From Nitrososphaerales archaeon (GTDB lineage Archaea > Thermoproteota > Nitrososphaeria > Nitrososphaerales > Gagatemarchaeaceae), in NCBI GenBank assembly GCA_030040055.1, contig JASHUK010000133.1, positions 1-24,391 on the forward strand: 24,391 nt of DNA, written 5' to 3'. Numbering within the stretch: the first letter of the stretch is position 1; each line of letters opens with the position of its first letter. Positions 13,487 to 21,391 of the stretch are shown in pieces. A model generated the notes under the pieces. The model made no database searches. It was not told the DNA's origin and saw only the letters and a program-made list of their open reading frames with translations. The position numbers and the translations under genes were made by a program.

Positions 13487-16400
13487 GTGACGTACATTCG
13501 GAGGCTAGAGCTGAGAGGGTTCAAGTCCTCCGGCCCCAAGACGACCGTGATCAACTTCGAAAAGGGGTTCACCGTGATCACCGGACCGAACGGCAGCGGG
13601 AAGTCGAACATAGCAGACGCGATCGCCTTCGCGATCGGGGAGAACTCGCCGAAGGCCCTCAGGGCCGGCAACGGGCGGCTCCCCGGTCTGATCTACGACC
13701 CGAAGGGAGGAGACACCCCTGGGGCGAGCAAGCCCACCACGTGCAGGGTGACGCTCCAGTTCGACAACTCGGACCGCGAGATCCCGGTGGACTCCGACCT
13801 GGTGACCGTCACGAGGGAGCTGAAGGACGACGGGGAGAACGTCTACTACCTGAACGGGAGGAAGTCGACGAGGACGTCGCTGGCTGACATCCTGGAGCTG
13901 GCGGGGCTGACGCCAGGAGGCTTCAACATCGTCGCGCAGGGGGCCGCGACCAGGGTCGCCGACCTCTCCCCCGAGGAGAAGCGGAAGCTCGTGGAGGGGC
14001 TGGTCGGGATATCGAGGTTCGACGAGAAGAAGGCGGAGGCGCAGAGGCAGCTGGGGCAGGCGGACCACAGGCTCGAGGTCGCGATGGCGCGCATCGGGGA
14101 GATGAAGGGGACGCTGGAGGCGCTGGACTCGCAGCGGACGGAGCTGGTCAGGTTCAACCTCCTCGGCGACCAGATCAACTGGCTGACGGCGGTGGGGACC
14201 TCGAAGAGGATAGCCGAGCTGCGCGAGAGGGTGTCGTCCCTGAAGGCGCAGGAGGCCGAGGAGGAGGCGAGGGTCGCGGAGCTCTCGGCCCGGGTCGCGG
14301 AGTACGAGAGGAGGGTGTCGCAGGTCGAGGACGAGAAGTACAAGTTCATCCGCGACGTCGTGCAGGGAGGCTCGTCGGGGCCGATCGACCTCCAGCTTCA
14401 GCTGACCGACGTCAGGAACGAGCTTTCTTCGCTCGAGGAAGAGCTGAAGTCGGCGCAGGAGTACGTCGCCCAGCTCGAAGGGGAGACCGTCCCGCAGCTC
14501 AAGCAGACCGTGTCCTCCAAGCAGAGGGAGGTCAACGCAGCGTCCTCGAACGTGAGGGGGCTGACGGACGACATCTCGAAGCTCGACGCGAAGCACACCG
14601 AACTGAAGGAGAGGCTCAAGCAGCACTTCCTCGCAGGAGAGGAGCTGAGGGGGACGATCGAGAAGAGGGCCAGGCAATCGGCCCGGGTGCAGGTGAAGAT
14701 AGCCGACGTCGGCGAGAAGCTCGCGCAGGCCGAGCTGGCGACGAAGGCGGCGGAGGCGAGCCTTGGGGTGGAGAAGAAGAGGCTCGACGAGCTGAAGCTC
14801 AGGGTCGACGGGTACTCGCAGGTCCTGGAGAAGATAGAAAGCGACACCGCCGAGCTGTCGCGCCTGTCGGAAGGCTCGACGAAGGAGCTGGGGGCGATAG
14901 AGGACAGGCTGGCCGCCGCCCAGGAGACGAGGGACAGGCTGGTCGACTCCATCGACGGGGCTTCGAAGATCCTGCAGAGGGCGACCGCGGAGCTCTCCAG
15001 GGAGGAGGCGTTCAGGCACCTTTCGGAGAGCATGGCGGGGGAGCGGAGCGGCCAGACGAAGCTCCAGGAGCTGTGCGACGGGGGAGGGGTGCCGGGGTAC
15101 GTGGGGAGGCTGGGGCAGCTCGTCAGATACCCGCCGGACTACGCGAAGGCGGTCAACGCGGTCATGGGGCGGTGGCTGGGCGCCTTCGTCGTCCAGGACC
15201 TGAAGTCGATGACGCGCCTGATCAGGGCCGCGAAGTCGGTGAAGGCGAAGGCGTTCTCGGTGATACCGCTCAGCGAGGTCAGCGGCACGAGGGGGCTGGA
15301 GTTCGAGCGCTCCGCGGGGGTGGTCGGGCCCCTGGCCAGGGTGCTGAAGTGCGACCCCGAATTCGAGGGGCTGGTGAACTTCCTCGCCGGGGACGCGGTC
15401 GTCGTCGAGACAGAGGCGATCGGGTACATCGTGGCGTCGGAGGGGGTCAGGGCCGTGACCGCGACCGGCGAGACCTTCGAGCCCGGAGGGAAGGCGTTCA
15501 CGTTCGGCTACCAGGAGATGATGGTGAACCTGATGGAGGGGCTGGAGAACATAGAAGGGATGGGGGAGATCGAGGACGCCGTGGGGGCGCTGAGGGGGGC
15601 CATCGAGCGCAGGAGGTCGGAGCTCGGCGCGCTGGAGACGGACACGAGGGGGATGATGAAGGACAGGGTGAAGAGGATAGTCTCGGTCACCAGCCTGAGG
15701 GCGGAGGCGACGACGATAACGAAGCTCGCCAACAGGTACAGGAGCATTTTCAGGGCGATAGCGTCGGAGTACCAGAAGCAGGAAGGCGTGGTCAAGAGGA
15801 TGGAGGCCAAGCTGTCCGTCAGCGAGGCGAGGCGCGACTCGATGGCCAGGGGGATGGCCGCCCTCCGCCAGTCGCTCGCCGACACGCAGGCCCTGGGGCT
15901 CGACCAGATGCTGGCGGAGCTCGAGGGGGCGAAGCAGTCGCTGTCGTCCGAGGTGGACTCGGTCAGGGGGAGGATATCCGACCTGGACCTGGCCCTGTCG
16001 AGGGAGAAGTCCAACCTCGAGAACGTCCTGCGCAGGGCGCTCGAGGAGAACGAGTCGGACCTCGCCGCGGCCACGGAAGACCTGAAGACTCACAAGGAGT
16101 TCGCCAGGGAGTCGCCGCGGAGGGTCAGGGAGCTGAGCGAGCAGAAGGAGCGCCTGGAGGAGGACATCCGGAAGCTGCTGGAGTCCTCCAAGAGGAGCCA
16201 GCCGGTGATCGACGAGTACGACGGCAGGATCAGGCGGCTGAAGGAAGAGAGGGACTCGGCGTCCAGGTCCGTCGCCTCGGCCCAGAAGGAGGCCGCGGGG
16301 GTCTCCTCGCAGGTCGGGTACGCGACGGAGAAGCTCGAGGAGGCGCTCGGGAGCCTGAGGATGCTGGGCTACCAGGAGGAGCTCAGGGTCTTCGACGGCA

Positions 16401-17047
16401 GCGACGAGATGCTGTCGGCCCTGCGCGCGGAGTACGACAACGTGTCGGGGTCGGTCAACAGGAGCGCCGACAAGCAGTACTCCGACATGTACGTCAGCTA
16501 CAAGAGCCTCTCGGTGAGGAACAACGAGCTCGAGCGCGAGAGGAACTCCATCGTCGAGTTCATCCAGAAGGTGGAGGCCGAGAGGAAGGGGGTCTTCGGC
16601 ACCGGCTTCGACAAGGTGAACAGCACGTTCAGGTCGATCTTCTCGACCCTCGCCGAGGGGACGGCGGAGCTCCGCCTCGAGGACCCCGACGACATCTTCT
16701 CGGGCGGGGTCCTGATGTACGCGGACTTCGGCAACGGCATGCGGGAGTCCTCCCAGCACAGCGGAGGGCAGAGGGCGGTCGTTGGGGTCTCGATGATACT
16801 CGCGATGCAGTCCGTTCAGACCCACCCGTTCTACCTCTTCGACGAGATCGACGCCGGCCTCGACGCGGTGAACTCCGCACGGCTGGCCCGGCTCCTGCGC
16901 GAGAAGTCCGGCGAGGCCCAGATGATCGCGATTACCCTGAGGGACACGTTCGTGGCGGACAGCAGCATCACCTACGGCGTCTATTCCGCGGGCGGGGTCT
17001 CGAGGGTCGTCCACTACAGGCCGGCGGGGGTGCCAGCCGGTGGCTGA
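13487..17047 (+). CDS. smc: Chromosome segregation protein SMC
   Basis: 1186 residues, full SMC length. The N-terminal head begins TYIRRLELRGFKSSG and has Walker A GPNGSGKSN (33-41). Coiled coil (about 165-510) leads to the hinge (about 535-690, GVPGYVGRLGQLVRY onward), then returning coiled coil and the C-terminal head with signature HSGGQRA (SGGQ at 1092-1095) and Walker B FYLFDEIDAGLDA (from 1115). Two heads dimerise through ATP to organise and segregate the chromosome, helped by the kleisin complex encoded just downstream. The signature has His where LSGG is usual and, with FYLFDEID, is closer to eukaryotic SMC3 than to typical bacterial SMC. There is no CxxC zinc hook, so it is not Rad50. 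GTG 13487 is chosen because it starts directly before the conserved YIRRLELRGFK; upstream codons lack family character. Confidence 0.95.
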   Translation: MTYIRRLELRGFKSSGPKTTVINFEKGFTVITGPNGSGKSNIADAIAFAIGENSPKALRAGNGRLPGLIYDPKGGDTPGASKPTTCRVTLQFDNSDREIPVDSDLVTVTRELKDDGENVYYLNGRKSTRTSLADILELAGLTPGGFNIVAQGAATRVADLSPEEKRKLVEGLVGISRFDEKKAEAQRQLGQADHRLEVAMARIGEMKGTLEALDSQRTELVRFNLLGDQINWLTAVGTSKRIAELRERVSSLKAQEAEEEARVAELSARVAEYERRVSQVEDEKYKFIRDVVQGGSSGPIDLQLQLTDVRNELSSLEEELKSAQEYVAQLEGETVPQLKQTVSSKQREVNAASSNVRGLTDDISKLDAKHTELKERLKQHFLAGEELRGTIEKRARQSARVQVKIADVGEKLAQAELATKAAEASLGVEKKRLDELKLRVDGYSQVLEKIESDTAELSRLSEGSTKELGAIEDRLAAAQETRDRLVDSIDGASKILQRATAELSREEAFRHLSESMAGERSGQTKLQELCDGGGVPGYVGRLGQLVRYPPDYAKAVNAVMGRWLGAFVVQDLKSMTRLIRAAKSVKAKAFSVIPLSEVSGTRGLEFERSAGVVGPLARVLKCDPEFEGLVNFLAGDAVVVETEAIGYIVASEGVRAVTATGETFEPGGKAFTFGYQEMMVNLMEGLENIEGMGEIEDAVGALRGAIERRRSELGALETDTRGMMKDRVKRIVSVTSLRAEATTITKLANRYRSIFRAIASEYQKQEGVVKRMEAKLSVSEARRDSMARGMAALRQSLADTQALGLDQMLAELEGAKQSLSSEVDSVRGRISDLDLALSREKSNLENVLRRALEENESDLAAATEDLKTHKEFARESPRRVRELSEQKERLEEDIRKLLESSKRSQPVIDEYDGRIRRLKEERDSASRSVASAQKEAAGVSSQVGYATEKLEEALGSLRMLGYQEELRVFDGSDEMLSALRAEYDNVSGSVNRSADKQYSDMYVSYKSLSVRNNELERERNSIVEFIQKVEAERKGVFGTGFDKVNSTFRSIFSTLAEGTAELRLEDPDDIFSGGVLMYADFGNGMRESSQHSGGQRAVVGVSMILAMQSVQTHPFYLFDEIDAGLDAVNSARLARLLREKSGEAQMIAITLRDTFVADSSITYGVYSAGGVSRVVHYRPAGVPAGG

Positions 17048-17702
17048 CCAGTCGCAGCTCTCGCGCCCTCCGCTGAACGTGCTGATCGACCCGTCCCTTC
17101 TGAAGAAGAGGGGGCTGTGGGAGGTCAACCTGTCGGAGCTCCTCGACCTCTTCCTGAAGGCGATCAGCGCGGACCTGATGGACATGAGGGCGGCGGGGAC
17201 CGCCGTGCTCTCGTCCGCGTCGATCTACAGGCTCAAGGTCGAGTCCCTCTTCCTGTTCGAAAGGCTCAGGGCGCAGAGGAGGCAGATAGACTCCGCCGAG
17301 CCCCCGCAGCTCATAGTCATGCCCTTCAGGTACGAGCTCTACTCGACCGACGTCGAGGAGCTCTTCGACGAGCTCGGGCGCCTGCTGCAGGAGATAGTCG
17401 CCGACGAGAAGGGCGGAGCCGAGCGGGGCCTCCTCCCGGTGCCGGATCTCCCGCCCCCGAACTTCGACGACTACGTCATACCGATTCAGGCGATGCTGAG
17501 CGAGTACAGGAAGGCGCTGGTCGAGAGGCTGCTCTCGGCGGGGAGGGCCATGCTTTCTGAGCTTGTCGCGGGGCTGAGCCCGGTCGACGCCGCCAGGGTC
17601 TTCATCCTCCTCCTCTTCATGGCGAACGACGGGGAGGTGGTCATCACCCAGGAGGAGGGTGACGAGGACGCCCTGGTGGTGTCGGTGGGTCAGCTTGGCT
17701 AG
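17040..17702 (+). CDS. scpA: Segregation and condensation protein A (kleisin)
   Basis: 220 residues. The N-terminal part (VNLSELLDLFLKAI) matches the ScpA helices that contact the SMC neck, the middle is acidic and variable, and the C-terminal ARVFILLLFMANDGEVVITQ is the winged helix that binds the SMC cap. ScpA bridges the two SMC heads and carries ScpB. The GTG start overlaps the smc end by 8 bases and is preceded by GGTG with 7 bases of spacing. The scpB start has the same overlap and the same spacing, so translation of the three subunits is probably coupled. Confidence 0.85.
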   Translation: MADQSQLSRPPLNVLIDPSLLKKRGLWEVNLSELLDLFLKAISADLMDMRAAGTAVLSSASIYRLKVESLFLFERLRAQRRQIDSAEPPQLIVMPFRYELYSTDVEELFDELGRLLQEIVADEKGGAERGLLPVPDLPPPNFDDYVIPIQAMLSEYRKALVERLLSAGRAMLSELVAGLSPVDAARVFILLLFMANDGEVVITQEEGDEDALVVSVGQLG

Positions 17703-18243
17703 CCCGGCCCCGTCGCCGACGCAGGAAGAGATGCTCGCCCGCGTCGAGGCCGCCCTCTACGCGTCGGGTCGCCCCTTGGACGCCCCCCAGCTCGCGAAGG
17801 TCGCGGGGACCGCCTCGGAGAGGAGGGCGGTCGCGCTCGCCAGGGAGGTGGCCCGGGCCGTGAACTCCGCCATGAAGTCGGTGGAGGTCACCGAGTACCC
17901 CGGGAGCCGGTTCGCAATGCAGCTGAAGGCGGAGTTCACCCCCGTCGCGAGGAGGTTCGCGACGCGGCCCCTGCTGTCGAAGGGCGCCCTGAAGACGCTC
18001 ACGTTCGTCGCCTACTTCCAGCCCATCTCGTCGGGGGACCTGGTCCTGAGGCGCTCGTCCGCGGCGTACCAGCACATCAGGGAGCTGGAGGAGGTCGGGT
18101 TCGTGGTGAGCGACAAGGCGCCGAGGGGGAAGTCGTACCGGACCACTGACAGGTTCGCGGAGTACTTCGGCCTGAGCGTCGACCTCCCGTCGATGAAGAG
18201 ACAGCTCGAAGGCAGGAACCTCTCGATTCCCAGAAACCCTTAA
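17695..18243 (+). CDS. scpB: Segregation and condensation protein B
   Basis: 182 residues. Two winged-helix domains are visible: MLARVEAALYASGRPLDAPQ in the first, and SKGALKTLTFVAYFQPISSG then LEEVGFVVSDKAPRGKSYRT in the second. This order is typical of ScpB, which dimerises and binds the middle of ScpA in the SMC complex. TTG 17695 is chosen for its 8-base overlap with scpA and the GGTG site 7 bases upstream; the first Met, at 17731, is a possible later start but would trim the first helix. The TAA stop lies inside a TATA-like box for the following ribosomal gene. Confidence 0.85.
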   Translation: MASPAPSPTQEEMLARVEAALYASGRPLDAPQLAKVAGTASERRAVALAREVARAVNSAMKSVEVTEYPGSRFAMQLKAEFTPVARRFATRPLLSKGALKTLTFVAYFQPISSGDLVLRRSSAAYQHIRELEEVGFVVSDKAPRGKSYRTTDRFAEYFGLSVDLPSMKRQLEGRNLSIPRNP

Positions 18244-18245
18244 CA
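18236..18245 (+). promoter_or_regulatory. TATA-like box for rps8e-srp19, overlapping the scpB stop codon
   Basis: ACCCTTAACA contains the scpB stop codon TAA (18241-18243). Initiation about 26 bases on would give a leader of roughly 17 bases that carries the GGTGA site. Confidence 0.4.
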
Positions 18246-18268
18246 CCCCGTGGACGGCGGGGCGACTC

Positions 18269-18273
18269 GGTGA
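18269..18273 (+). promoter_or_regulatory. Shine-Dalgarno site for rps8e
   Basis: GGTGA stands 10 bases before the TTG at 18284 and supports that unusual start. This contrasts with the leaderless starts of most genes here. Confidence 0.6.
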
Positions 18274-18283
18274 AAAATCCGGC

Positions 18284-18667
18284 TTGACCCGCTCTCTCGA
18301 GAACCTGACGAAGCGGAGGCGGACCGGAGGGAGGGGGAGGGCGTACAGGGGCAGGCGCGCGTTCGAGCGTGACGGCTACGCGGTGGAGCCGGTCGTAGGC
18401 GCGGTCACGAAGCGGACTTTCAGGGAGCGGGGAGGCTCCAGCTCGACGGCCCTGGTCACGGCGGACGTCGCAAACGTCTCGGACAAATCCGGCAAGACCA
18501 CGTCGTCCAAGATACTCAGGGTCAAGAAGAGCCCGGCCAACAGAGACTACGAAAGGAGAGGGGTCATCACCCGGGGTGCGGTCATCGAGACGGAGGCGGG
18601 GGAGGCTGTAGTGACGTCGAAGCCTTCCGACGACGGCGTCGTCAACGCGGTCGTCTCCAAGAAATGA
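18284..18667 (+). CDS. rps8e: Small-subunit ribosomal protein S8e
   Basis: 127 residues, the normal archaeal length. The basic N-terminus TKRRRTGGRGRAYRGRRAFE and the later ALVTADVANVSDKSGKTTSS, NRDYERRGVITRGAVIETEAG and VVNAVVSKK follow the S8e pattern. It is a structural protein of the 30S subunit shared with eukaryotes and absent from bacteria. The start is TTG with a GGTGA site upstream. Its stop overlaps the srp19 ATG as ATGA, so ribosomal and protein-targeting functions are co-translated. Confidence 0.92.
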   Translation: MTRSLENLTKRRRTGGRGRAYRGRRAFERDGYAVEPVVGAVTKRTFRERGGSSSTALVTADVANVSDKSGKTTSSKILRVKKSPANRDYERRGVITRGAVIETEAGEAVVTSKPSDDGVVNAVVSKK

Positions 18668-19002
18668 AGGAATACGAAAGGCAGGTCTTCTGGCTCGACT
18701 ACTTCAGCTCCGAGCTGAAGAGGAGCGAGGGGAGGCGGGTACCTCTCAGCATAGCCACGAGGGCTCCGACACTGCAGGAGCTGGAAGAGGCCTGCCGGAG
18801 GCTCGGGCTCCAGCCGATCCCTGCCGCGGCCCGCCGCCCCGGCGCGTCGTGGAGGGCGTCCGGATACGTCAGCGTCGTCAAGACGAAGCCCAAGGCCGGG
18901 GCCCTGGTGAGGATAGCCAGGACGCTCGCGACCGTCAGGGGGGACGGGCAGAAGGGGAAGCCGCCGGGTCAGAAAAAACACGAAGCTCCCGCGAAGACTT
19001 AA
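18664..19002 (+). CDS. srp19: Signal recognition particle 19 kDa protein
   Basis: 112 residues. VFWLDYFSSELKRSEGRRVP followed by PTLQELEEACRRLGLQPIP is the SRP19 core. SRP19 binds the tips of helices 6 and 8 of SRP RNA and prepares it for SRP54. The tail after residue about 90 is basic and disordered (GQKGKPPGQKKHEAPAKT). It overlaps rps8e by 4 bases. Its TAA stop is part of the TATA box of gar1. The SRP RNA gene itself is not in this window. Confidence 0.92.
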   Translation: MKEYERQVFWLDYFSSELKRSEGRRVPLSIATRAPTLQELEEACRRLGLQPIPAAARRPGASWRASGYVSVVKTKPKAGALVRIARTLATVRGDGQKGKPPGQKKHEAPAKT

Positions 19003-19004
19003 TA
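18997..19004 (+). promoter_or_regulatory. TATA box for gar1-tfb-rpc34, overlapping the srp19 stop codon
   Basis: ACTTAATA includes the srp19 stop TAA (19000-19002) and is centred 29 bases before the TTG of gar1, as for a leaderless mRNA. Confidence 0.6.
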
Positions 19005-19029
19005 GTAAGAATGCGAGCATGCGCGGCTC

Positions 19030-19251
19030 TTGTTCAAAGTCGGCCAAATCCTGCACCAGGCGAGGAGCGGCCGGCTCATAGTCAGACTTTCTAGTGACGT
19101 GAGGCCGGGGGCGGTCCTCCTCGACGAGAAGGGTCGGAAGCTCGGAAGGGTCGTTGAGCTCATCGGCCCCGTCGCCGCGCCATACGCGTCCTTGACCGTC
19201 GCCACTAACCGGCTGGGAAAGCCCGGAGACGGCGCTTTCGCCAGCGGGTGA
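19030..19251 (+). CDS. gar1: H/ACA RNA-protein complex subunit Gar1
   Basis: 73 residues, matching short archaeal Gar1. The small beta-barrel core is visible: VGQILHQARSGRLIVRLSSD, then PGAVLLDEKGRKLGRVVELI, GPVAAPYASLTV and the loop NRLGKPGDGAFASG. Gar1 binds Cbf5 in H/ACA particles that make pseudouridine in rRNA. The TTG start fits the TATA box 29 bases upstream. The stop overlaps the tfb start as GTGA, and the gar1-tfb order is common in archaea. Confidence 0.88.
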   Translation: MFKVGQILHQARSGRLIVRLSSDVRPGAVLLDEKGRKLGRVVELIGPVAAPYASLTVATNRLGKPGDGAFASG

Positions 19252-20204
19252 AGCTGGTGAGCCTGTACGGTGTCGGCAGGGACGACAGCTTCCGGACCGC
19301 CTGCCCGGTCTGCGGCAACACCCTGATCGGTGACGCGGAGAAGGGGGAGGAGGTCTGCCCGCTCTGCGGCTACGTCACCTCGGCGCCGGCTGACTCTGGA
19401 CCGGAGTGGAAGGCGATGGACATGGAGGAGAAGAACCGCAGGGTCAGGGTCGGAGCGCCGACCACCCTGGCGCTCCACGACATGGGCCTGACCACCGAGA
19501 TAGGCAGGTCCGGGCGCGACTCGAGGGGGAAGTACCTCGACCCGAGCATGAGGACCAACATGGAGAAGCTCAGGAAGTGGCAGAGCAGGTCGAGGACCAG
19601 CACCAGCGAAGAGAGGGGGCTGTCAAACGTCCTCGGCAAGATGGGCGAGCTCTGCAGCGCCCTGAACCTCCCGGACAACGTGAAGGAGACCGCCGCCAAG
19701 ATATACCGGGACTCGGCGAAGAGGAAGGTCGCGAAGAGCAAGTCGATCATAGGGATGACCGCGGCCACGGTCTACCTCGCCTGCCGCAAGTGCGGGGTCT
19801 CCAGGACGCTGAAGGAGGTCGCCAGGGCGGCCAACATGGACAAGGGGAGCGTGGCCCGCTATTTCCGGCTCGTCTTGAAGGAGGTGGAGAAGGAGTACGT
19901 CCCCCCGCCCTCGGTCGAGAAGTACATCTCGAAGCTCGTGAACACGGCCAAGATCGACCCCAAGGTCGAGCGCCTTGCGCTATCCCTCGCGGGGAGGGCG
20001 ACGGACCCGAAGATAACCAGCGGCAAGGCCCCGGCCGGGCTGGCCGCGGCCTACGTCTATCTCTCGTCGGTGATGTACGGAGCGCACCTGCCGCAGAGGG
20101 AGGTGGCGGAGTTCGCCGAGGTCACCGAGGTCACCGTGAGGAACAGGTGCAGGGACATATTGGAAAACTTCGTGATCAGGCAGGAGTTCTCGCCCGCCAA
20201 ATGA
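19248..20204 (+). CDS. tfb: Transcription initiation factor B (TFB, TFIIB homologue)
   Basis: 318 residues. The N-terminal zinc ribbon has C19, C22, C37 and C40 (CPVC and CPLC). The B-reader DSGPEWKAM follows, then a linker and two cyclin folds (about 125-215 and 220-315), with the recognition-type helix GSVARYFRLVLKEVEKEYV in the first and EVTEVTVRNRCRDIL in the second. TFB binds the TBP-TATA complex and BRE and recruits RNA polymerase. The GTG at 19248 overlaps gar1 by 4 bases; GTG 19257 is a second possibility. The downstream rpc34-like gene overlaps its stop as ATGA, placing two transcription factors in one operon. Confidence 0.95.
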   Translation: MKLVSLYGVGRDDSFRTACPVCGNTLIGDAEKGEEVCPLCGYVTSAPADSGPEWKAMDMEEKNRRVRVGAPTTLALHDMGLTTEIGRSGRDSRGKYLDPSMRTNMEKLRKWQSRSRTSTSEERGLSNVLGKMGELCSALNLPDNVKETAAKIYRDSAKRKVAKSKSIIGMTAATVYLACRKCGVSRTLKEVARAANMDKGSVARYFRLVLKEVEKEYVPPPSVEKYISKLVNTAKIDPKVERLALSLAGRATDPKITSGKAPAGLAAAYVYLSSVMYGAHLPQREVAEFAEVTEVTVRNRCRDILENFVIRQEFSPAK

Positions 20205-20686
20205 CGAAGCCCCCAGCCAAGGGGAAGGGGAAGCCCCAACGCAAGGCCGAGGCGAAGCCCCAGAAGGCCGCCCCCCAGCCCGTGGAGAGGACGGAGGAGG
20301 AGCTGGTCGACCTGACGTCGCGCGTCTACAAGCTGGTCGTCGAGCGGGGGCGGGACGGGGTCCTCCAGAGCGAGATCTGGAAGGAGCTGGGGCTGACCAG
20401 CAGGGACGGCTCGCGGCTCGCGATACGCCTCGAACGGCGCGGGCTGATAGGCAGGGTGAAGGTGCTCGAGGACGGGCGCTGGACGTACAAGCTCACCCCG
20501 CTGCGGTTCCCGACGGACATGGCGTCGATAGAGAAGGCGCCGTGCATCACCTGCCAGTTCGAGCCGAAGTGCTCGGTGGACGGGGAGGTGAGCCCCTACG
20601 TCTGCCCGTGGATAGGGCCGTGGGTGATAGCGGAGCAGAAGGGGCTGCAGGTCCCGGCCGCTCCGAGCGCGATAGTCGCAGGCTGA
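20201..20686 (+). CDS. RPC34/RPC39-like winged-helix protein with cysteine cluster
   Basis: 161 residues. A basic Lys/Pro/Ala-rich tail (1-30) precedes a winged helix (about 34-100: LTSRVYKLVVERGRDGVLQS, SRLAIRLERRGLIGRVKV). After it comes a motif with four cysteines at 115, 118, 124 and 135 (CITCQFEPKC ... YVCPW). A winged helix followed by this spacing is characteristic of archaeal homologues of the RNA polymerase III subunit RPC34/39, in which the cysteines hold an iron-sulfur cluster. A role with RNA polymerase or TFB is supported by the ATGA overlap with tfb. The archaeal function is not settled; specialised transcription of non-coding RNA has been proposed. Confidence 0.75.
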   Translation: MTKPPAKGKGKPQRKAEAKPQKAAPQPVERTEEELVDLTSRVYKLVVERGRDGVLQSEIWKELGLTSRDGSRLAIRLERRGLIGRVKVLEDGRWTYKLTPLRFPTDMASIEKAPCITCQFEPKCSVDGEVSPYVCPWIGPWVIAEQKGLQVPAAPSAIVAG

Positions 20687-20728
20687 GGTGAGGGGGGCGA
20701 AGGCGGAGGGGCCGACGACCCCGTCGGC

Positions 20729-21391
20729 ATGAGGCTGCAGGAGGCACGGCGGGACCTCTACCGGAGGCTCGCGAAGGAGCAAGGCTACAAGAGCAGGGCC
20801 GCGTTCAAGCTGATCCAGGCGGCCGAGAAGTACAGATTCCTCGAGGAGGGGATGAGGGTGGCGGACTTCGGGGCGGCCCCTGGGGGGTGGCTGCAGGTCG
20901 CGGCAAAGGCGGTCGGCCCGGCAGGGAGGGTCGCCGGGGTGGACCTGCGCGAGATCCACGTGAAGGAGAAGAACGTCAAGACCTTCGCGATGGACATCGC
21001 CGACCCGAAGGTCCCGGCGGCGGTCTTGGGAGCGCTCGGCGGCCAGGCCGACGTGGTCCTTTCGGACCTGGCGCCGTCGGTCTCCGGGGTCTGGGAGCTC
21101 GACCAGGTCAGGCAGGCAGACCTGACGGTGGCGGTCCTCGCAGTCTCGCGCACCGTCCTGAAGCCGAGGGGGGACGCCTTCCTCAAGCTCTTCGAGGGGG
21201 AGGGGTCCCGAGAGATCAGGGACAGGCTGAGGGTCGGCTTCGGCGTCGTCAGGGCGATGAAGCCCGCGGCCAGCAGGAGCGTCAGCTCCGAGCTCTACTA
21301 CTACTGCTCCGGCTGGGACCCTGAAGCCGGGGGCGCCCCCGCGGAGTCACCTCCCGCAGTAGTAGATGCAGGCCAGGACGAGCAGGGCTGA
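20729..21391 (+). CDS. rlmE: 23S rRNA/tRNA 2'-O-methyltransferase, RlmE/FtsJ family
   Basis: 220 residues. The N-terminal RRLAKEQGYKSRAAFKLIQ, the SAM loop VADFGAAPGGWLQVAAKAVG (44-63) and the catalytic tetrad K27, D113 (LSDLAPS), K153 (FLKLFEG) and E188 (SSELYYYC) are all present. It transfers methyl from SAM to a ribose 2'-OH in RNA, most likely rRNA; archaeal members may act on other RNAs. ATG 20729 is the only start codon after the previous in-frame stop. It follows the rpc34-like gene by 42 bases on the same strand. The last 15 codons overlap the end of the convergent membrane protein gene. Confidence 0.9.
   Translation: MRLQEARRDLYRRLAKEQGYKSRAAFKLIQAAEKYRFLEEGMRVADFGAAPGGWLQVAAKAVGPAGRVAGVDLREIHVKEKNVKTFAMDIADPKVPAAVLGALGGQADVVLSDLAPSVSGVWELDQVRQADLTVAVLAVSRTVLKPRGDAFLKLFEGEGSREIRDRLRVGFGVVRAMKPAASRSVSSELYYYCSGWDPEAGGAPAESPPAVVDAGQDEQG

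Noticed and set aside
13515..13531. tRNA T-arm-like sequence GAGGGTTCAAGTCCTCC
   Set aside because: It encodes the conserved LRGFKSS segment of SMC, and no matching acceptor, D or anticodon arms surround it.
13487..17047. Rad50 as an alternative identity for the coiled-coil ATPase
   Set aside because: There is no CxxC hook; a globular hinge is present and scpA/scpB follow directly.
13505..17185. Very long open frame on the minus strand opposite smc
   Set aside because: It is a shadow of GC-rich coding DNA: the product is Arg/Leu/Pro/His-rich with no domain, while the plus strand encodes complete SMC.
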